Positions 61,726 through 64,000 of a DNA stretch of 64,000 nucleotides are shown here, piece after piece. How positions within the stretch are numbered: position 1 is the stretch's first letter; every line of letters starts with the position of its first letter. The stretch spans positions 1-64,000 of the forward strand of contig NZ_RZIS01000013.1 in NCBI RefSeq assembly GCF_005281835.1, read 5' to 3'. The position numbers and the translations under genes were made by a program. Source of the stretch: Vibrio profundi (GTDB taxonomy: Bacteria; Pseudomonadota; Gammaproteobacteria; Enterobacterales; Vibrionaceae). A model generated the notes under the pieces. It searched no databases. It saw only the letters and a program-made list of their open reading frames with translations, and was not told the DNA's origin.

Positions 61726-64000
61726 TCAGCGCCCAGCTAAAAGCTCAGCCTCTAGCCATGAATTATCTGGCTGCCAATCAGACAACCAATTAGGAATATG
61801 CTCTCCAATCATTGGGAGTGAAATTCCATGCCCCTGCCCTAGTTCACAGCCCATAGAAAGCAATTGCAGGCCGTGCTCTACGCTCTCAACCCCTTCAGCC
61901 GTTACTTGCAAATTAAAAGCTGACGCTAGACCGATCACCCCAAGTACGATCGCTCTATCATCCGAATCACTAAGCATTTCTCGTATAAAGCTTTGATCAA
62001 TCTTTAACACATCGACAGGCAAACGCTTCAGATAGGTTAACGATGAAAACCCAGTACCAAAATCATCCAGTGCGAAAGTAATCCCAAACTCCATACACGC
62101 TTTCATGGTGACTAATACTTCGTTGATGTCTTCTAGTGCACTGGTTTCCAGAATTTCCAACTGCAAAAATTCCGGTTTCACCGAAGGCCGTTTATGCAGA
62201 GCCGATATCAAGTTATCGACAAAATCTTTTTGCTGTAATTGGAACGCATCAATATTAACGCTGACCGAAATGTTCACCCCTTCCGATTGCCATTGCACCA
62301 TTTGGTCGAGCACGCTATCCAAAACCCATTCGCCCAGCTTTAAGCTAACACTATGTTTATCAATGATTTTTAGGAAATCGTCCGGGTAGATTAACCCGCG
62401 TTCTGGATGCTCCCAGCGAACAAGTGCTTCAACACCAATAACCTTGCCCGTTCTCATATTCACTTTAGGCTGATAGTGCAACACAAACTCTTGCTGGTCG
62501 ATCCCTTGCTGTATCCGCTCTATGATTTCTCGTTGTGTCTGCCTTGTTTTATCTTTGTCGACATCGAAAAGATGATAGCGATTCCTACCCGATTGCTTAG
62601 CGATATACATCGCTTGGTCGGCATGACGCATTAGCTGATCCGCATCTACATCATCTTGCGGATATACCGTCACGCCAATACTGGTGGACACTTGCAAGGT
62701 GCGATTGCCAATTGTGATTGGACTCATCGCCGCATGCAGTAGACGATCGAGCACCTGTTCACAAGCAGCCATGCTTTCAATGTCTGCCAACACCACAACA
62801 AATTCATCGCCGCCAATTCGCGCGATGGTATCTCGCTCCCTTAAGGTTTCACTCATCATTTTTGAAAGCTTAACCAAAAGCTCATCACCGACATCATGGC
62901 CAAACGTATCATTAATGGCTTTGAAACCATCAAGGTCGAGATAAGCAACGGCTAACGATTGTTGGTGCTGGTCGCATTGCCAAACGGCTTCGCTGAGGCG
63001 TTCACGCAGCAAACGTCGGTTTGGTAAGTTAGTTAATGTGTCGTAGTGCGCGATAAGCTCTAGCTGCTGTTGTTGTTGTTTTATTGGCGTGATATCCGAA
63101 AACAGCGCCACGTAGTTTTGTGTTTCACCGTAGGCATCAAATACAGCACTGATAGTGATCAATTCAGCAAATATTTCATCATTCTTTCGACGATTCCATA
63201 GCTCACCAGACCATTGCTTATGCTCTAACAACGACGCCCAAATTTCTTTGTAAAATGCTTCATTGTGTCGCCCTGATTTTAAGAACCTTGGATTCTGACC
63301 CAGCACTTCTTCCCGGCTATACCCCGTGATATGGCTGAATGTGTCATTTACCTCAACAATTTCACCGTTTGGGTTGGTGATCATGATGCCCTCTCGCGCA
63401 TGGGTAAATACGCTCGCGGCCAGCTTAAGCTGTTCTTCGGTTTTCTTGCGCTCAGTAATATCAATGATTTCAATAACCCGAGCTTCACGGCCCTTATAAG
63501 AAATATTCTTACCTTTGATGGTCAGCGGGAATTGGGAACCATCTTTACGAATTCCCATCGCTTCATAACATTTATCAAAGCCCACACGGACATTTTCAAG
63601 CACTCGACTCATGTCACCCGGTGCTATTAACGAGAAACTCTTCATGCCGATAAGCTCTGAATAGGTATAGCCAGTGATATCTGACAAACCACTGTTACAC
63701 TCTAAAATTTGCCCGCGATCGTGAATGATAATGCCGCCATAAGTCGCGGCGCTGAGCACTTTGAATCGTTCTTCACTTTGTTGAAGGTGCTGTTTAGCTA
63801 ACGAAAGTCGACGGTTAAATCTATGCAGATAAAGCGTTACAGAAGTCGTGAAGACCAAAAGTATCATTGACGACAAGAACGCAGGCATCATCCAATAGGG
63901 CAAATCATTATCGTCAGATTCATAAATGAATCCATCCAAATACTGATCATCTTCAATAAGGCCCGCCTTAATAAAGGTATCGGCCATATGTTGCCAACGC
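61726..64000 (-). CDS. PAS-PAS-GGDEF-EAL signalling protein, N-terminus beyond the right edge
   Basis: The frame is open to the right edge: codons before the ATG at 63987 read R-W-Q-H without a stop, and HMADTFIKAGLIEDDQYLDGFIY looks like the end of a periplasmic solute-binding-type sensor, so the true start is outside. Counting from that internal Met, a membrane segment lies at about 34-55, PAS domains at about 72-180 and 188-305, GGDEF at 392-396 with I-site RERD at 383-386, and EALVR at 520-524 with DDFGTG, KID and AEGVE following. Both the cyclase and phosphodiesterase motifs look intact, so either activity is possible. Confidence 0.92.
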   Translation of the reverse strand, partial: RWQHMADTFIKAGLIEDDQYLDGFIYESDDNDLPYWMMPAFLSSMILLVFTTSVTLYLHRFNRRLSLAKQHLQQSEERFKVLSAATYGGIIIHDRGQILECNSGLSDITGYTYSELIGMKSFSLIAPGDMSRVLENVRVGFDKCYEAMGIRKDGSQFPLTIKGKNISYKGREARVIEIIDITERKKTEEQLKLAASVFTHAREGIMITNPNGEIVEVNDTFSHITGYSREEVLGQNPRFLKSGRHNEAFYKEIWASLLEHKQWSGELWNRRKNDEIFAELITISAVFDAYGETQNYVALFSDITPIKQQQQQLELIAHYDTLTNLPNRRLLRERLSEAVWQCDQHQQSLAVAYLDLDGFKAINDTFGHDVGDELLVKLSKMMSETLRERDTIARIGGDEFVVVLADIESMAACEQVLDRLLHAAMSPITIGNRTLQVSTSIGVTVYPQDDVDADQLMRHADQAMYIAKQSGRNRYHLFDVDKDKTRQTQREIIERIQQGIDQQEFVLHYQPKVNMRTGKVIGVEALVRWEHPERGLIYPDDFLKIIDKHSVSLKLGEWVLDSVLDQMVQWQSEGVNISVSVNIDAFQLQQKDFVDNLISALHKRPSVKPEFLQLEILETSALEDINEVLVTMKACMEFGITFALDDFGTGFSSLTYLKRLPVDVLKIDQSFIREMLSDSDDRAIVLGVIGLASAFNLQVTAEGVESVEHGLQLLSMGCELGQGHGISLPMIGEHIPNWLSDWQPDNSWLEAELLAGR

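Overview
The window looks like a chromosomal segment of a marine gammaproteobacterium of the family Vibrionaceae, most likely a Vibrio; a secondary-chromosome location is only an inference. The reasons are the moderate GC content, the protein families present (DbpA, DcuC, BluB, ModF-like, DUF2860-like, DgcR/N/A), the many diguanylate cyclases and chemoreceptors, and a GEMM-I cyclic-di-GMP riboswitch in front of a chitinase-like gene. No rRNA, tRNA, CRISPR array, insertion sequence or phage gene was seen. Most operons are short and closed by rho-independent terminators.

Region by region. 1-8426 (minus) is the first ~2,808 codons of a giant Ig-like-repeat lipoprotein that runs off the left edge, where a DNA repeat of 573 bp period begins. 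8.6-16.8 kb holds an M23 peptidase, the GTPase YlqF/RbgA, two membrane diguanylate cyclases, a porin, an acetyltransferase and an acyl desaturase. 17-25.5 kb is mainly metabolic and RNA-related: dcuC, bluB, a RhlE-like helicase, a PPC-domain protein, a DnaQ-like exonuclease, two lipoproteins and dbpA. 25.7-39.6 kb carries an orphan prepilin, M3 and M14 peptidases, an MBL-fold hydrolase, an outer-membrane barrel, ldhA, a DUF1971 gene beside fpr, a YkgJ-type protein, a YceK-type lipoprotein, a long RecX-like protein and a ModF-like double ABC ATPase.

39.9-47.1 kb is a surface and nutrient block: a c-di-GMP riboswitch with a modular GH18 protein, a DUF2860-like barrel, a TonB-dependent siderophore receptor behind two overlapping-type Fur sites, and an AraC/GyrI-like regulator. 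47.5-58.2 kb is signalling: a GAF diguanylate cyclase, an MCP-CheW-EAL cassette, an outer-membrane barrel, a translationally coupled TadE/TadF/TadG-like trio without the rest of a tad locus, a Nudix hydrolase and a dCache chemoreceptor. 58.5-61.6 kb is a dgcR-dgcN-dgcA D-glutamate catabolism locus. The right end is a PAS-GGDEF-EAL protein cut by the window edge.

Taken together, c-di-GMP is the main theme: four GGDEF proteins (one with EAL), one stand-alone EAL protein and one c-di-GMP riboswitch lie within 64 kb, along with adhesin-like, pilin-like and chitin-related surface genes. The most unusual arrangement is the compact EAL-CheW-MCP cassette at 49.4-52.4 kb, which would link a CHASE3 chemoreceptor to a divergent EAL domain.
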